From positions 1-6,110 of the forward strand of contig CAKKQI010000437.1 of the NCBI GenBank assembly GCA_919901895.1: a DNA stretch of 6,110 bases, in the 5' to 3' direction. Numbering within the stretch: position 1 is the stretch's first letter; each line of letters begins with the position of its first letter. Below, one piece after another: positions 4,997 to 6,110 of the stretch. This DNA comes from Candidatus Brocadiaceae bacterium (lineage in GTDB: Bacteria > Planctomycetota > MHYJ01 > JACQXL01 > CAKKQI01). Both the position numbers and the translations under genes were made by a program. Below the pieces are notes generated by a model. It was not told the DNA's origin and did no database searches. It worked only from the letters and a program-made list of their open reading frames with translations.

Positions 4997-5012
4997 TCCC
5001 GCCGGGGCGGGA
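4997..5012. repeat. GC-rich hairpin between korC and fumA
   Basis: TCCCGCC (4997-5003) and GGCGGGA (5006-5012) form a perfect 7-bp stem, filling most of the 26-base gap just upstream of the fumarase ribosome binding region. It could protect or process the mRNA, dampen translation of fumA, or be a REP-type insertion. There is no following T-run on the minus strand, so it is not a terminator. Confidence 0.5.
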
Positions 5013-5567
5013 TCAGTGATAATCCGTTGTGATAATTTTATTTCCGTATTCTAATCCGGTCCAGTAGGCCTTGAGATTAAGTTCTTCGGTGCCCGGCGGA
5101 ACGGAAGTCCTGATGGCTTCTTTCATCGCCTGCTCGGAAACAACCTTGGTAACGGAAACCAGGAACCCGAGGATAATCATATTGGTCACCACCCGCTTAC
5201 CAAGTTTTTCGGCTAATTGGCCGGCCGGAATGTCATAAAGTCGGATATCAGGCCGTAATTTTTCCGGATAGACCATTTCATCTTCAATCAAAAGGATGCC
5301 GTTCGTCTTTAATTCATCTTTATATTTATAGTAACCCTCCTGGGAAAGCGCCACGAGAATATCCGGTTGAATTAACTCGGGGTAAGAAACCGGTTCATCG
5401 GAAATAATCAGTTGGGCGCTGCAGGCCCCGCCGCGTGATTCCGGTCCGTAGTTCTGGGTCAGCGTGGCATTAAGATTATCATAAAGCGAAGCCGCTTTAC
5501 CGGTAACGTATCCGGCTAAAATAATTCCCTGACCCCCAAATCCGGTAAACCTGATTCCTTGGTTCAT
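5013..5567 (-). CDS. korC: 2-oxoacid:ferredoxin oxidoreductase gamma subunit (2-oxoglutarate type)
   Basis: This is the gamma subunit of a ferredoxin-dependent 2-oxoacid oxidoreductase, which oxidatively decarboxylates a 2-oxoacid such as 2-oxoglutarate to acyl-CoA, or runs in reverse in reductive carbon fixation. The 184 residues form the single gamma domain. GFGGQGIILAG (9-19) is the glycine-rich start, and TQNYGPESRGGACSAQLIIS (37-56) is typical of KorC-type subunits. PDILVALSQEGYYKY and the segment around NMIILGFL complete the family pattern. The length is normal. korB precedes it by 34 bases and fumA follows by 26, implying one transcript. Substrate preference (2-oxoglutarate versus pyruvate or branched-chain) is inferred from subunit type and the fumarase neighbour. 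The Shine-Dalgarno is weak and lies in a hairpin (5570-5598). Confidence 0.92.
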   Translation of the reverse strand: MNQGIRFTGFGGQGIILAGYVTGKAASLYDNLNATLTQNYGPESRGGACSAQLIISDEPVSYPELIQPDILVALSQEGYYKYKDELKTNGILLIEDEMVYPEKLRPDIRLYDIPAGQLAEKLGKRVVTNMIILGFLVSVTKVVSEQAMKEAIRTSVPPGTEELNLKAYWTGLEYGNKIITTDYH

Positions 5568-5569
5568 AA

Positions 5570-5598
5570 ATAAAATTTCTACTTCGCGAAAATTTTAT
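5570..5598. repeat. AT-rich hairpin spanning the korC leader
   Basis: ATAAAATTT (5570-5578) and AAATTTTAT (5590-5598) are perfect 9-bp arms around an 11-base loop containing TTCGCG. In the minus-strand mRNA it ends two bases before the korC start codon, so it covers the place where a ribosome binding site should be. A control or spacing role is possible. Confidence 0.45.
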
Positions 5599-5601
5599 AT
5601 T

Positions 5602-6110
5602 TTATTCCTGCTCGATCTTCTGCCGTTCTTCAACGACTGTTTTTTCTTCTGCTTTTTTCTGAGCCAACGGACCGGTTACTTCCTGTTTCTGCAATTCTTC
5701 TAACGTCGGACGCTCAATATCAATAAAGTTACCGGTAATAATTTCCCCGTCCAGCCCGATTTCCGCATCTTTCAGGTTAACATCATGCTTTACCACCGTA
5801 TTCGCCTGGTAATATTTTAAAAAATCAAGTCCGGTTGATAACCGGTTCATCCGCCCGTAGAGCGTCGGGCAGGGTGAAATAATTTCTACAAAAGAGAACC
5901 CTTTTTTATCAAGCGCCCGGCTGATGGAGCGTTCCAATGGCTGCACCTGTAAAACGGTCCAGCGGGAGACATAAACCGCGCCGCTGCCCGCGGCCAGGTA
6001 AGCCAGGTTAAAAGGAAATTCATAATTACCGTATGGCGTGGTCGTGGTCCGGGCGTGCAGAGGCGTGGTGGCAGCCCCCTGGCCACCGGTCATTCCATAA
6101 GTGAAGTTAT
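5602..6110 (-). CDS. korB: 2-oxoacid:ferredoxin oxidoreductase beta subunit (2-oxoglutarate type), C-terminal part
   Basis: This is the thiamine-diphosphate-binding beta subunit that pairs with KorA and KorC. The frame enters open from the right edge: codons before the first ATG (6093) read NFTYG, giving NFTYGMTGGQ, a hallmark of the TPP-binding end of KorB. The ATG at 6093 is therefore internal and the gene is cut by the window. Further family text follows: TPYGNYEFPFNLAYLAAGSGAVYVSR, then GFSFVEIISPCPTLYGRMNR. The last 35 or so residues (PTLEELQKQEVTGPL onward) are rich in Glu, Lys and Gln and look like a flexible or short coiled-coil extension after the conserved domain. korA and a ferredoxin-like subunit probably lie upstream, outside the window. 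Confidence 0.92.
   Translation of the reverse strand, partial: NFTYGMTGGQGAATTPLHARTTTTPYGNYEFPFNLAYLAAGSGAVYVSRWTVLQVQPLERSISRALDKKGFSFVEIISPCPTLYGRMNRLSTGLDFLKYYQANTVVKHDVNLKDAEIGLDGEIITGNFIDIERPTLEELQKQEVTGPLAQKKAEEKTVVEERQKIEQE

Noticed and set aside
5886..6086. 66-aa minus-strand frame overlapping korB
   Set aside because: Alternative frame of the same strand; korB motifs are in the other frame.

Overview
The window carries ordinary housekeeping and central-carbon genes at both ends and a repeat-rich accessory stretch of about 2.5 kb in the middle. The organism looks like an anaerobic, non-model bacterium of moderate GC. It uses the tRNA-dependent amidotransferase route (GatB), ferredoxin-linked 2-oxoacid metabolism and an oxygen-sensitive class I fumarase. 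The GatB sequence and the abundance of small palindromic repeats suggest a Planctomycetota/Omnitrophota-type lineage, but this is a low-confidence inference.

Layout. (1) 13-1599, plus strand: complete gatB, carrying two in-frame palindromic insertions. (2) 1600-2535: no intact gene. It holds a three-way-junction palindrome (1681-1739), a 365-bp non-autonomous transposable element (1759-2123) with perfect 11-bp terminal inverted repeats beginning GTAA and an abutting 8-bp target duplication, several palindromes inside that element, and the C-terminal relic of a REP-associated tyrosine transposase (2226-2459, minus). A weak promoter and an inverted repeat precede the next gene. (3) 2566-4120, plus strand: a two-gene type IV toxin-antitoxin system, abiEi-abiEii, whose genes are separated by a REP-like remnant. 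A short repeat with core CCGGTTAGGCT brackets the module and also lies between the two genes. (4) 4135-6110, minus strand: the end of korB, then korC, then the fumarase alpha subunit gene, in one operon that enters from beyond the right edge and converges on abiEii with a 14-bp gap.

How the genes work together. KorB and KorC are parts of a 2-oxoglutarate (or related 2-oxoacid) ferredoxin oxidoreductase, and fumarase alpha serves the same reductive or oxidative TCA segment. The fumarase beta subunit is not next to alpha, where it is commonly found; the toxin-antitoxin module lies there instead. AbiEi should repress the abiE operon and neutralise AbiEii, a nucleotidyltransferase. The most striking observations are the clean IS66-like miniature element, the heptanucleotide inverted tandem array translated inside gatB, and the repeats that bracket the abiE cassette.
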